Below, piece by piece: positions 41,900 to 53,734 of a DNA stretch of 64,000 nucleotides. Under the pieces are notes generated by a model, which saw nothing but the letters and a program-made list of their open reading frames with translations, did not search any database and had not been told where the DNA came from. Origin of the DNA: Atriophallophorus winterbourni (taxonomy: Eukaryota > Platyhelminthes > Trematoda > Plagiorchiida > Microphallidae); contig JACCGJ010009952.1 of the NCBI GenBank assembly GCA_013407085.1, positions 1-64,000 of the forward strand, in the 5' to 3' direction. Made by a program: the position numbers and the translations under genes. The first letter of the stretch is position 1. Each line of letters starts with the position of its first letter.

Positions 41900-43380
41900 C
41901 CGCGTGGACGCATTCTTCAGTGCTCTAGCGTTTTTGGATCTACTTCACCCCATCTCATTCTATCTTTCTGGATAACACATTTTTGGATTCCTCTTAACAC
42001 AAGGATTGTGAACATTTCCGGAGGAAAAACGAGAAATGTTACAAAAATACATTTTTCTAATTTTGAACTAAACTAGAGTGCAACACTGAATATTGTGATG
42101 ACTTTTCCCACCCTACTTTCTACTTCGCTTGACAACCTTAGAACGGAAAATCGGATCAAATCACAAGGAGATACGGTGAGTTTTGTTGTCCACCATTCCT
42201 GTGGCGAGTTTATTCACTCACCCACTTCCAGCAACATTTATTCCGCTTTGGACCCGCCTTCCCTTCATACACGCGCTTACCCATTTATCACAAGCGAATC
42301 CCAGTGATGGTGAGAACGTGTGCCAAATTTGTGCGAATTCGGTAAGTTAAAAAACGCGACAGGCTAGCTGATTTTATTTTCATAATAAAGCTCATATGAA
42401 GTGTAACGTTATCCTGGCTGCTGATGCTATTAAATTTATCAACAAAGACGAAATGCCAGGAGTATGCTATATCTGTTATTGAGGCAGAATTGAATCTAGA
42501 ATCTGTACAAAGACGACTGCGAACCCACAGGGTCACTAATATGAGAACGTTGAATTTAGAGGACAGCTCACAAAAAAGTAAGGTTTGTTAAATGATTTAT
42601 TGATTGGCAACTGAAGCCTAGACTTGAGCGTCAAGATTGTGTTTCATATCCGCTTCTAGTGAAGCAGCAAGGCAAAAAATGCGATGATCAACATAAAGAC
42701 GATCGACCTAGCAATTCGGAGCAATTGAGCTGTCTCCATGATCAACGTGCTTTGGAAGGGTCTGAACCTAATTCAAAATAAGCCTCGAAAAAAAGTAAAT
42801 CGTAAAACAACCAACTGATACCAACACGGATAATGCGTTGGAGAAACAAAATAACATTTCTTCCAATCATAAGGCACCCTCTTTGAGTGTCATTTGGACT
42901 GATGTTCCTGAGCCTGAATGCAACCTATTCAAAAAACCGCCAATGAAGATGAATGTAAGGTAGGCTTCATTCGCCGCTCGCCATCATCCGAAAGCTCATT
43001 TAATGATAAACTAATCGAATCCTTGTTATCACAAGCTGCCAGTGTACTCAATCGCTGATCATGGGCGATTTAAATCTTCCGCATCTGTTTTCAAAAAGTG
43101 AACATTTCCTACATTCTTTTAAACAAAATTTCAAGGAGTTTATCGAAATTGTCTCACTGTATAACCACGTTGACCAGCCAACTTGCAGACGGGGTCTTCA
43201 CCAAACTTTAACAATTAACCTTGTCTCAACGCCTGAAGCAACCGCAGGAGAGGATATACAATACCTGGTACCACTGGGTAATTGTGATCATGCGGTGCTT
43301 GTCTTTGATTATGTATGTAGTGCGGAACGATTGAGCGAACATACAAAAGTCTTCAGGAAAATACAATTTTAATCATTAGA
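41900..43380 (+). pseudogene. CR1 copy head-to-head with CR1-A: 5' UTR, ORF1, endonuclease end
   Basis: 41900-42340 matches the CR1-A 5' UTR in the opposite orientation (GCGTTTTTGGATCTACTTCA, TCTTAACACAAG). ORF1 follows in ruins: the PHD region DEMPGVCYICY and CNVILAADAIKFINK at about 42395-42475, with stops. A deletion leads to the endonuclease: IMGDLNLPHLFSKSEHFLHS and VPLGNCDHAVLVFDYVCSAE (43061-43372). Confidence 0.7.
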
Positions 43381-44520
43381 TAAAAGGATGTACACACTCA
43401 ATAGTTTGATTGCATTGATTCTTGTTAACATTACAATACATTTCTAAATAATTTGAATCCGAAGATTGACGAAAACTCCAGTTTTATAACACACAATTGC
43501 AACCACAACTACCAGTTGTTATCCGGAGTAGAACTAAGAAATGTTTAGCTATAAACAGAGGGTTTGGGTAACTCATTTTTGTATGGAAGCAACTCGGAAA
43601 CTATTCTGTAAGATAGGGTATTACGTCACGAGTCTTGTAAGAGAAGATCGCATGCAGTTCAAGGGAACTTGCTTAAGAGAATGCAAAGGAATCCTAAGCT
43701 TATCTTCAAGATAGTAAATGAACAATCGAGAATAAAAGCCAGGCGTATTCTTTGTTCAATTCCCTAACATATTGACTGTATCTTCAACGTCCTACTCATT
43801 TATCTTCTACCCAAAGTTTTGTATCCCATATCAAATTTTATCAAATTCACTATGTTTAAAATTAATAAGTGAAATGACTGTCAATAAATATATGTTTGGG
43901 CAGAAAATTTGTCAACTAAACTAACAGACGTCCCATGGCGCAGGTGTCGCATTGCTTTGAATGCTCCTCTCACGTGCTTATTCAATCTCACCCTACATGA
44001 TGGCAAAATACCAAAATATCGATCAACTTGACAGGATTTATCATCGTGCGACAAAGTTGGTATTTCGTTAGAGAAATTAAACTTTCAAAGAGCGAATTTT
44101 AAAACTAAATCTACACGATTTTACCCAACAACGAATACGGAGTGACCACATTTTGGCATCCAAAATCTTGCATACTGGAAACTATATCCTTAAACACTTG
44201 CTAAAGCCCAAAGGAATTACTGGTACGCGAAAGCATTCTGAGAATTTAATCTTTCAAAATTCTCGATCGGATATTTGACGTATTTTTTCTCGGTGAGAGT
44301 TTGTTTCATTTAGGAAATTTTGCCTGAAGAAATCATACGCTCGTGATCTGTTGCAGTTTTCGCATTTAAACTCGACGAGTATATAACGAACCATGCGGTA
44401 TTTGATTGTCCCTATTGATTTTTGAGAGATTTTCTATTTTTACTCCATATACCTCGTCATCCTATAGCTAATGTTAAGCTTACTGCTTTTTATACCATAA
44501 AACTTTCTGAGTTCTGAGTT
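43381..44520 (+). pseudogene. CR1-B connector, thumb and 3' tail
   Basis: Degraded connector sequence (EKIACSSRELA..NAKES near 43640-43690), then IYHRATKLVF near 44035, RIRSDHILASKILHTGNYIL near 44130-44185 and the terminal block. The ACCATAAAA core and GAGTTCT repeats (44490-44520) give the family B tail. The RT palm is deleted. It may belong to the same element as the piece ending at 43380. Confidence 0.6.
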
Positions 44521-45165
44521 CAATCAATCAAACTATAACCACATTACATTGTGTCGCGTTTCATCCCGGAGATCAACTATTCCAACACTAAAGACGTGCA
44601 CCCATTATTCCGTAAACGCAACAGAAAGCCAATTGATCAAACGCGATTATTGCGAACAAGTAAAAAAACAAAGTGCACACCCAACTGATACATGCTAATC
44701 ACGTAACCACAACTATGACCAAAATATGTCTGTTCCGGTGGTTATTTCAATCAGACCTGTCAATTGATTTGTGCCACCGGTACCATTCAACACATCAATA
44801 CAAATCGCTCGTTTGACCGAAATTGACGAATTGAATTTCGTTCGATAGAGTCAGAAATCTTTCACCTCATAATGCTTTCGATTATGTAGCCAGAATTCTT
44901 CTAAAGCCATACTACTGAAACCTTAATTATAACTGATTCGCGATTGTCGTCCTTGGACTTTTCAGTGCTACCTGCTCTGGCGTTGTGCCAGAGGGTAGAG
45001 TTCTACATATCATTCGAAAGCTTGTGATTATTACTTATACCTATTACACTTCGCACATCCACACAAGCATTCTGAATAAGTCACGACGTCCTGAACATTA
45101 CAGACGCAAACTATTAGGCTTTCATTACAAATAAGATTATGAGCTGCGTTGCTTGTCATAGTCAC
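44521..45165. other. No recognisable feature
   Basis: Non-coding sequence between CR1-B and CR1-D. No structure identified. Confidence 0.45.
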
Positions 45166-46500
45166 GGTAATTCAAGGTTTTTAATGGTCTAAAATGTAAC
45201 AAGCCTAACAATAACCCCAGGATGGTAAAAATTGAAATGTAAGTGGGGGATAATGAATTAGATTATGAAGTATATAAGAGTTCGTGACACGAGTAATTTA
45301 ATTTTAAATTCACTTAAGCTGGTGGAATGAGCAACAGTAAGATGTAAACTGTTCCAAGTACAACAGACACGGACAGAACACCTACAGTTCAGGTGTAAAT
45401 GGAGTACCACCAGCACATATTCATTGGCCCGATAATTTATCAAATAAATCCTGTAACGAATGGTTTGGGGTATGGAATACTTTGCAAAGTAAGATAAGGT
45501 CTCTTCTGATTCGTCGATAGGGAAAGTCGAACAGATTTATTCGAGCTATCCTTTCTTTATAATGCTTGTTTCGGATGCTGTGAACGAGTTTCGTTGAGCG
45601 ACGGAGACCATGACTGCACACCATATTCCATGACTGGTCTCAAGTAGATATTTATAATTTTTTTGCAATATCATGGGCGAAAATTTCCAAAATACCAGTT
45701 TTAGCAGACTGAGGTAGTGTTAGTTTGAAGTGAGGATTTTAGACTTGAACATATCTAGACACCTAAATCTTTTTCTTCACTGCACTTTTCAATGAAATGT
45801 GAACCTTTATGGTATGTGAACTCTATTCGAATCCCCACATTCAGGATCTTGCATTTGTTGAAGTTAAACGACAGTTTGATCTTCAACGACTAGCGGTGAA
45901 GCGTATCAAGATCTTTTTGAATTAGCACAGAGTCTTCTGGGCCACGGATGCAACGCCATTTCTTTATGTCGTCCGCAAATAACAAAATGTTACATCGAAT
46001 AATTTCCGGTACTTCATTGACATACACCAGAAAGAGGATTGGACCAAGGACTGAACCATGGGGAACTCTGTTAGTTGCTGCGGTTGGTTTTGATAATACA
46101 CCGTCAACACGTCCTTCAGGAGTGCGATTTGTTAGGTAGTCGTTTAGCCCATTTATCAAAATTCCTGTGATACCAAGCCTTTGAAGCTTCTGCAGTAGTA
46201 GGTTATGGTTAACATGATCAAATGCTTTTCAGATATTTAGGTATCAGGCGTGAATTGATTGCACTTTATCTACCGATTTTGTCTAATCATCCAACGTTAT
46301 CAGTAAATTAGATAAACAGGAATAATTCCGTCTAAATCCATGCTGTTTTCTCGAAAGCAACTGATAATTTTCGAACTGTTTCACTAAATCGTCAACATTG
46401 CGGCGCTCGAATTATTTTAAAATCACATGTAACAGAGTAACGGGTCGGTAATTAGAAACATCGGAGCGATTGCGACCTTTATAAATAGGAGAAATGATCC
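45166..46500 (-). pseudogene. CR1-D RT and 3' end
   Basis: On the minus strand: NYRPVTLL-equivalent and QHGF blocks near 46450-46320, INGLNDYLTNRTPEGRVDGV, AATNRVPHGSVLGPILFLVY and LLFADDIKKWRCIRGPED (46159-45890), then VMEYGVQSW and RSTKLVHSIRNKHYKERIAR (45624-45421). The 3' tail TTGAATTACCGTGAC lies at 45168. Frameshifts occur between these pieces. The FADD box itself is intact. Confidence 0.8.
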
Positions 46501-46516
46501 CGCGTTACAATCTGTA

Positions 46517-46735
46517 GGATTCAAGGATTTATGGTTAAAAAAGTTAATACCTTGAAACACCACAGTATTACGATATGAATAAAAACATGAAAAAATAGTA
46601 GAGCAATATCTTTTCGCAGCCAAGGAGCCCAGACCTCTACCACATACTGCATCGTAGGGCGAAGGTAGACATTCATTATCCTTGGTAACGCTACCAGAGA
46701 GAATCTTCCAAAGCTGAAATTAAAATCCAAGCAGT
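46517..46735 (-). mobile_element. Short CR1-C 3' fragment with internal deletion
   Basis: LPRIMNVYLRPTMQYVVEVWA and PWLRKDIALL are joined directly to 3' UTR sequence (CACCACAGTATTACGATATG) and a CCATAAATCCTTGAATCC tail. The same element in longer form is at 55934-56564. Confidence 0.7.
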
Positions 46736-47261
46736 GTGTTGTTTCTTTCTGTTCATACTGTTTTTCTCACCCGTCATTACCCTATCGCTTAATGAACCAT
46801 CTTGCTTATTTTGAACTTGATTTTGCAATAAATTTTTCGATTACTTGAAGCGGCTAAGTTAAAGGAATTCCAAAATCGTTACAAAAATTTATATTAAAAT
46901 GTATAATACATAGGTCAATATTGAACTAAATTATCAAGCGCTGACTGCAAATTGATTATTTTCCGCACACATTTTGAAGCCGAATATACTGTGCTGATAT
47001 GGATCGCGTGATACTCAGTGATCATCACTAAAACGTGAATGACCAGTAGCAACATTCTCACGGGTGTCATATGCTACTGTTGAATGATTATAAGTAACCC
47101 ATGAATTAGATTATGCCACTTACTTTTGTCACATCACGAGCTATAAGTGAGCGCTGGAGTGAAAATATTTACACGCAACGTACCACATCTACTCCATCGC
47201 ACAAATCAGGCAAATCGTCAAAACTTATAATGAAACCGAAATATGATGCACATAAGTTTGT
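46736..47261. repeat. Partial duplicate of the 47.5-kb sequence, plus spacer
   Basis: 46737-46850 (TTGTTTCTTTCTGTTC, CGTCATTACCCTATCG, GAACTTGATTTTGC) is a decayed copy of 47497-47610. The remainder to 47261 shows nothing recognisable. Confidence 0.5.
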
Positions 47262-47648
47262 TTGTTTATGGACAAGGGTTTTACACTAAGGCTGTTGGCG
47301 ACACTTTTTTGGTTTGCTACACGAATGTTGAACGATTGCTGCACTCAGCAAATGGAATGTCCACCCACGGAAAACACAAGTTCCAAATCGTTAGCTTTAC
47401 GTTTAAGCGAGTATGCCGCGCAAACACTCATCGACAATCAGGATGTTTCACGTGAATTTTTTTCGCAGCTATGCTCACATATTGCGAACGCGGAGTTGTT
47501 TGTTTCTGTTCCGTCAATATCGTTTTCCACATTGCATTGTGACCTGTCATTACCCTATCGTTTTATGGACCCTTTTGCTTATTTAGAACTTGATTTGCTT
47601 CGCACAATTTGTCGCAATCTCGATAGCTTGGGACGTTCGGACATTTGA
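47262..47648 (+). CDS. Unrecognised 128-codon open frame
   Basis: The translation begins MFMDKGFTLRLLATLFWFAT and ends DPFAYLELDLLRTICRNLDS followed by LGRSDI and a stop. Composition is protein-like (balanced, Leu-rich, helical-looking), with no simple repeat and none of the retroelement motifs seen elsewhere in the window. Part of it (CDLSLPYRFMDPFAYLELDL) is duplicated in decayed form at 46737-46850. It could be a captured host exon, a piece of an ORF1 that I cannot place, or a chance frame. No function is proposed. Confidence 0.3.
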   Translation: MFMDKGFTLRLLATLFWFATRMLNDCCTQQMECPPTENTSSKSLALRLSEYAAQTLIDNQDVSREFFSQLCSHIANAELFVSVPSISFSTLHCDLSLPYRFMDPFAYLELDLLRTICRNLDSLGRSDI

Positions 47649-48020
47649 ACTTAACTTTTGATTTTGACTCATGTACGTAACTTGGTACGTATTCGATATT
47701 GTTTTCACATTGACCCGGATTTTTACCCGGTTAACCCCAATAATTGAGTATCGATTTTGTAAACAAATCCTCGTTGGGTTCTGATATACCCTGGGATTTT
47801 GCAAGTCACACAACTTGAGACGTTTCATTGATTGTCAAATGCAATCAAAAGTACATAATCAGACAGTATTCAATGATGCTCAGTTAATTCGGAGTGTTCA
47901 TCCGTTTTCGTGAATTTCTATTCGACATTTTGAATGCATTCGTTAATCAATTGTATAGCAAGAAAGGTTTCACCAAGTCGCTCCAGAACGAAGTCTTTGA
48001 TGAGTTAGATCTGTAAAATT
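47649..48020. other. No recognisable feature
   Basis: Non-coding spacer up to the conserved CR1 5' terminus. Confidence 0.45.
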
Positions 48021-48394
48021 CATTCGTGCCTTGCGGTCGCATTATTTTGAGCTCCTGATTATCAGCATATACTGTTCTTATACTTACACGTACGTGGATA
48101 TATTCTATATTGTTGAACTCCGCTCAAAGTCAGCTTTCTGGATATACCACTCTTGTAGAGGTATTCGATAATACGAGCAAATTTGGATTTCTCGTGATTT
48201 TCCCATATTGGATCTACACATGCAACCCTGTTAATACTATTCAAGTCCTCAAAGAGATTAACGTCATTTGAAAGATCTTATTATTCGCCGTCGACTGGTT
48301 ATATATTCAACAACGTGCGATCAACTACCGAAGCGTATCGTCGGAATAAATTCTGAGTTTGCTCTTATTAGTGAACAACGCTTTTCGTCGCGCA

Positions 48395-49500
48395 TGTGTA
48401 CGGTTGGCCAAAAGTCGGTAAGTCCTAAGGCGAAGTCTGTCACTTGTTACTATTGTTTGTCGGAAGTTCATGCTAAATGCGACAAATCTGTAATCTCGGA
48501 TTAAGTATCGATTATTAGCGAAGATGTTTATCCCGGTGTTTGTTACGTTTTCTAACCTTGCAAGGGAAAAACAGCGTCATTCTCGGAGGCGAAAATCCCT
48601 GAGAATGAAATTGAGACGCGTATAAATGGACTGGAATTAAGTATGCGCAAACTGAATGAATTGATTAACAAAGTCATAAAGGCACCATTGTTGCCCGACT
48701 TAGAAGTTAATGCCAAGGTGCCGGTAGAAAATCCATTATACTCGAACAGGCCAACATTTGTTCAGATAACCGTGCAGATGGTGACTAAAAAGAGGAAGTG
48801 TTCGTTGGGATCAGTGACTCCTCGACTTAACGGAAACGACAAAAGGACTCAGAAAAACCACTACTAAAATGACTGACTCAAACTCTAAAAAAATCCGTGG
48901 GTGTAAACCTTAGTGTTATATGCACAAACGTGACCGAGTCGCAGGAAATGCTGTTCGAAGCTCAGCAAAAACATGGCTTATTTGAGTGGTATAAACTCTG
49001 TAGTCAGATGAGACTGGCCGCAGTTACTCCTTCATCAATAGTACGATTAAACCGGCACTTGAATTCTCCTCACAAGGATGATCCTTGACTTTTAAGAATA
49101 ACGCTGCAATCTGCGAAGGACGTGGAAAACGTACTCTTAAATGCTTACCTTCTTAAAGGTGATCCATAGACTACATGTCGTGTCCATACAGACTTACCAT
49201 GGTGGGAGCGAAAGTCGTCGCAGAAATCTCGAGAAGAAAGTAATCCAAGAATTGTTGCAATTCTAGGTGTTCCGGAAGATGCTGCTGACGTACCATCTCC
49301 ACGACCGAAATGACCGATACCATCAAACGTGTATGGAAAAACCTACCTTAAAACGTAAAATTGAGCTTGCCCAGGGTAATAGCCGAAAAAAAGAAAACGG
49401 ATAGTAGAGGCACACAAACGCCTAGTGATGAAGTTCAATCTGAATGTCAAGCAATAGCTCCGAAAAAATTGAGCATTCCGACTCTAAACGAGACGGTCCT
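48395..49500 (+). pseudogene. CR1-F ORF1
   Basis: PHD-like finger near 48395-48560 (CTVGQKSVSPKAKSVTCYYC, VHAKCDKSVISD, YPGVCYVF with a Cys lost). A coiled-coil-like segment IETRINGLELSMRKLNELIN lies at about 48610-48660. The RRM-like region VNLSVICTNVTESQEMLFEA and WYKLCSQMRLAAVTPSSIVR follows (48897-49088), with RIVAILGVPED near 49250. Stops and frameshifts break it. It is closely similar to the ORF1 pieces at 59723-60193 and 63235-64000. Confidence 0.8.
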
Positions 49501-49579
49501 TTGAAAACTTTTCATGATTTGAATACCACAAACTTTTCAAGATGTTTATATACAAATGCCCGAAGCCTTCCAAACTTAA

Positions 49580-50805
49580 TAGCTGAGTTAACCGAGATAT
49601 GTTGCTGACTTCGGCATCAAAAGTTTTTGAGCGTATAATAACCGCAGAAATCGTGCAACATTTGGAAACGAATCAACTTTTGGCAGTTGCCCAACATGGA
49701 TTTCGCAGAAATCGCTCTTGTCTAACAAATTTGCTGACAAGCTTAGACGATTGGACGAGGATTGTAGATGCGGGGGCTGTATTCATGCATGCTACCTGGA
49801 CATTTCTAAAGCGTTTGACAGAGTTGATCTCAATTTACTCTTGAACAAGCTGAAGAAACACGGTGTTGTTGGAAGACTATACGAATTTTTAAGAGATTAC
49901 CTCAGCAACAGACACACCCGAGTTCGCGTGGACGGTCTATTATCGAAGAACATCGATGTCACTAGCGGAGTTCCACAAGGCTCAGTGCTTGGACCAATAC
50001 TGTTTCTAGTCTAGATGAACGATATACCACTGTCAAATGATAGTAAGATGGTTTTGTTTGCTGACGATATAAAAGTATGGAGGCAAATCAGAAATACTGA
50101 CGATTGTATCTTGCTGCAAAACGATTTGAGTGCTTTGTTCAACTGGTCATCTGAATATAAACTGTAATTGAATATGCAAAAGTCGAAGATGATTCAGATT
50201 GGTCGTGACCTTGGCTTTTCCTATTCATACAAGCTCGGTGACATAAACCTGGAGTACACCGAAGAAGAAAAGGACCTCGGTGTCTGGATTTGCGGCAGTT
50301 TGAAAAATGGTCTACAATGCGAAACCGTTTACAAAAGCGCGTCTCGGCTGCTCGGCATTCTACGGCGGATATTTGGACGTTTTTCCCCCGGGTGTTTTCC
50401 TCTCATGATGAATACATATATACACCCGGTTCTAGATTAGGCCACACTAGCCTAGACACTATGGCTCCAAAAAGACATCTTACTCCTGGATCGCATATAC
50501 CGGAGAGCTTCTAAGCTTGTCATTGTTCTCGAAAATATGTCATTCGCCAGGCGACTCAGGCAACTGAAAATGAGTACCCTTGCACAAAGGAGAATGCGAG
50601 GTGATCTCATCCTCGCATACAAAATACTAACTACTGTTTCCCACCCTCTGGATATATTATTCCACCTTCGAACTTCCAGCAACAGCCGTGGTAATGGTTG
50701 GAGGTTGGAAATACCACATTCCAAACGGAACTGCAGCAGGTATTTTTATTCGGTACGTGTGTGCTTTGCTTGGAATTCCTTACCTTCCGATTTGGTTAGC
50801 TAAAA
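49580..50805 (+). pseudogene. CR1-F reverse transcriptase
   Basis: [77 protein letters not shown] and, after a stop, VLFADDIKVWRQIRNTDD, then YTEEEKDLGVWICGSLKNGL, RIFGRFSPGCFPLMMNTYIH, SFARRLRQLKMSTLAQRRMR and RNCSRYFYSVRVCFAWNSLP. The frame changes at about 49790, and stops occur near 50014, 50165 and 50440. Motifs are well kept, so it decayed rather recently. Confidence 0.88.
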
Positions 50806-50905
50806 CAATTTGTCAATATTCAAATCAAAAATTAACGATTATATGAGAGCTAATCCGAATTTTGCCTCAAACTATTAATAAGCTATCATGATCCCATTGA
50901 TTTTG

Positions 50906-50906
<1 letters not shown>

Positions 50907-50970
<64 letters not shown>
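50907..50970. repeat. (TA)n microsatellite
   Basis: About 32 uninterrupted TA units within the CR1-F 3' UTR. Confidence 0.95.
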
Positions 50971-50972
<2 letters not shown>

Positions 50973-50989
50973 CTACCTATATTTCCACC

Positions 50990-52117
50990 CTGTGGTTATT
51001 GTAAAGTTAATTGCTTTTTCATTGATTGAATCATGTTCGCGCTACTCACCTGATATTATCGCCATCACAGAAACATGGTATTCTTCACAATTGATTGAAA
51101 CGGAGATATCAATTCCAAATATGAATTTGATAAGGAACGGTCGAGAGAAGTGGTGGTGGTGTTGCTCTTTATTATCATAATCGGCTCGAGTGCTATCCAA
51201 TAGACAACACAGAATTTACGCTCGAGGATATAATTTGTTGTTCTTTAACGCTGATGCCTGGTGAAGTTTGCATTATTAGTGTGATCTACCGGTCTTCTTC
51301 ATCTACGGAATCGTACAACGAAAGGTTGATCCAAATGCTTCAACAATTGACTCGCACACAGCAGGCAAAGACACTTATTATGGGTGAATTAATCTGTCCA
51401 CTCTTTATCTCAGGGACGATCACTCCCCACAAACGCTAGAATACCGATTTAGAGAAGTACTAGATTCAGTCCCGTTATACAACCATGTTCACGAATGCAC
51501 CCGGAGGAGAGGTTCTGACCGCCCTTCTGTCTTGGATTTGGTGTTAACATTTGAAGAACAATCTATCAAAGCGATCGAATTTCAGGCTCCGCTGGGTCTG
51601 AGTGACCATTCAGTGCTTGTGTTCGACTAAGTTTGCAGTACTCAGCAATCGCTTGCTCCAAAATGGGTGGTTCGCCGGGTAGATAAATATTCCCTAAGTA
51701 AATCGCTCGTGCAGATTCCGCATTTTCAGACGGACAATATAAGTCCTGACTCGCAATGGAACGATTTGTAGGTTTTCTGAAACTGAAGATAGACGAGAAC
51801 TCGCAGATCGTTCAGTAAAGGTGCATACATGAACTTCGTTTTTTGTCCGCAGCAGAACAAAAAAGTGGATTGCACTGAAGCGAGCAGCGTGGGTGCAGCA
51901 AAAAGTCAACAATACTTCTACTTCTTGGCAACATTTCCGTATGTTACGCAACAAAGTGACTGCACTTATTCGAGAGGATAAGGAAGCGCACCAATTGATG
52001 CTCCTGTCAAAAAAGGAACGCAACACTAAGTTACTATACAAAATCATGAACGCAAAAGCAAAAGTCAAACCAGGTATTTTTCCCATCCAGAATGGTGAAA
52101 AACTCACTGAAACACCA
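50990..52117 (+). pseudogene. CR1-H endonuclease and connector
   Basis: SRYSPDIIAITETWYSSQLI (Glu), GGGVALYYH in a shifted frame, CIISVIYRSSSSTESYNERL, KTLIMGELI (DFN degraded), RRGSDRPSVLDLVLTFEEQS and PLGLSDHSVLVFD. The connector KVTALIREDKEAHQLMLLSK and NTKLLYKIMNAKAKVKPGIF (51893-52120) comes next. Interrupted at 52118 by the PLE. Confidence 0.8.
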
Positions 52118-52165
52118 TAATCATGAAAATAAAGTTTGCAATGAATCGGTTATAGTAAGTTTTTC

Positions 52166-52208
52166 TTAACGTTTCGCTTCTGAACACAGAAGCTTCGTCA
52201 GACAAAGG
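52166..52208 (-). ncRNA. PLE-type hammerhead ribozyme
   Basis: TTTGT, CTGACGA, A, GCTTCTG-TGTT-CAGAAGC, GAAA, CGTT: same design as at 20832-20872. Stem I pairing with the following AAGAAAAAC is poor in this copy. Confidence 0.72.
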
Positions 52209-52370
52209 GTGTCGGTACGAACAGTGTTCAGGTTTAAATGGCATTGTCTTGACCAATCCTGAGTTCTCTAAGCTAGACAGGGGAGATAAACTGCTGTGTT
52301 CATCCCTAATTGTTTATTGATTGCCAAGTTCAGCGTCTGTTGACACACTGCTTACGTAATCATGTGCGTA

Positions 52371-52880
52371 TTAGGTGTGATGTTCGTTAATCCTTATCCG
52401 CTGCATAACCGAACGCCAAATTGTTGAGATATCCGCCCCATCCACCTTGTTCACCGCATTCGTCCCAGCCTTTGTTATTTCAACAGCCTCGCCGTGAAGT
52501 CTTTCCCTATAGGATTTCACACCCCGTCTTATCACTTTCACGTTATCAAGATCTACGCTGTGTCTAGTGTCTAGCACGTGTTCAGCTAGGGCCGAATCCC
52601 GAATCAGTGATTGATATTCACTGGTATTGCGGGGTCGCTTTCCCACTCGTTTCCTGTGTTCGTTTACCCTAGTGCAGAGTTCTCTAGAGGTTTGTCCAAT
52701 GTTAACACCCGCGCAACCGTTGCAGTTGATTTTGTAGATGCAGTTCGTCGCACAACCTGAAGGAGTCTTTTCTTTGAGATGCATTAATACGGAGCGGAGA
52801 GTTCTACCTGCCTTATATGTTACTCTAATACCTGCGCGATTCATGATTATGGACTCCCGATCGGTCTGGAATATTTTCAA
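52371..52880 (-). pseudogene. PLE GIY-YIG endonuclease domain
   Basis: The 169-codon frame has no internal stop. It shows the pre-domain NRAGIRVTYKAGRTLRSVLM and the PLE-type Cys-containing GIY-YIG core CIYKINCNGCAGVNIGQTSR. ELCTRVNEHRKRV, SALAEHVLDTRHSVDLDNVK and SYRERLHGEAVEITKAGTNA follow, the conserved C-terminal blocks. The second motif reads NIG where YIG is expected, so a likely catalytic-site Tyr is replaced. The RT that should precede it is absent, so the domain is a fragment. Confidence 0.88.
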
Positions 52881-52936
52881 ATACGTTGCTCACTGGAACA
52901 CCGTTATAAACCGCAAATGCTCTGGCAATTTACTAT

Positions 52937-53690
52937 TCTAAATTGTTCGTGCCAAAGGTTTTAGTGGAACGTTCTGAGTATTCAATCGAAACAGGAATAG
53001 AAACATTGTGCGATATTTCAGTAAATCCAGTGATTGTCGCAAGTCATTTGCTGAAACTAAATGTAATAAAATCCCCAGGAGCTAATTGCATTAAACGGAT
53101 GTGCTCAGGTTCTGTCAACCTCATCATTGTGAACCGCTCTACAGCCTGTTTAACTATTCGGTGCTTAAGGGAGTGGTACCAGAAGATTGGAAGTCCGGCG
53201 AGATAACACCTTTCTTCAAAGGCGGCTGCCGATCTGACGCTGCAAATTATCGTCCCGTCACACTTTTACCTGTTATTGCTAAGCTCATGGAACGTATAGT
53301 CTCGAAAAGAATGGTTGCACACTTCGAATCTCATGATTTGTTTTCGCCAGCACAGCATGGATTTCGATCTCATCGATCTTGTCTCACAAATCTTCTCATA
53401 GCATAAAACGACTGGAAGAAGGAGTTCGATAGAAGCTCTTGCACCCACGTCCGTTACCTAGACATTTCGAAAGCTTTTGACAGAGTCAATCATCATCTGC
53501 TTTTTCAAAAACTGATGCGTTCAGGAACATGTGAACCACTCATCTGACGGTTGTGCGACCATCTTTCAGATCGCGACGACCGAGTTAAAGATAACGGAGT
53601 GCTATCCCATACGTTCAAAACCACCAGTGGAGTCCCACAAGATCTATTGTTTGGCCCGCTCACGGAAACGCTCGGTTAATCCACTACAAA
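52937..53690 (+). pseudogene. CR1-H reverse transcriptase, N-terminal two thirds
   Basis: It resumes with LLKLNVIKSPGANCIK, GVVPEDWKSGEITPFFKGGC, AANYRPVTLLPVIAKLMERI, SPAQHGFRSHRSCLTNLLIA and [20 protein letters not shown], then [18 protein letters not shown]. It is truncated before FADD. Several stops are present. Confidence 0.8.
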
Positions 53691-53734
53691 CTAAAAATGA
53701 ATGACGATTAATTGAACAGGGCTCACCCGTATAA

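Larger units (their letters stand above)
48024..50985 (+). mobile_element. CR1-F LINE lacking its endonuclease
   Basis: The 5' terminus GCGGTCGCATTATTTTGAGC starts the element. 5' UTR, ORF1 and the first residues of ORF2 (LYTNARSLPNLIAEL, about 49548-49592) follow. The sequence then passes directly to RT. A 3' UTR and a long (TA)n close it. The same 5' region starts the copy at 59268. Confidence 0.8.
52118..52936 (-). mobile_element. Penelope-like element, 5'-truncated
   Basis: On the minus strand: a short linker (GVPVSNVFEN-like), the GIY-YIG endonuclease (52880-52371) and a non-coding end of about 250 bp with a hammerhead (52208-52166), stopping at the TTTATTTTCATGATTA end also found at 20785. 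RT is missing. The element splits the CR1-H ORF2 between its connector (52117) and RT (52937). Confidence 0.85.

Noticed and set aside
41654..42076. 140-codon frame starting with poly-Lys
   Set aside because: It starts in the (GAA)n tract and runs into CR1 5' UTR. No domain, and the opposite strand is equally open.
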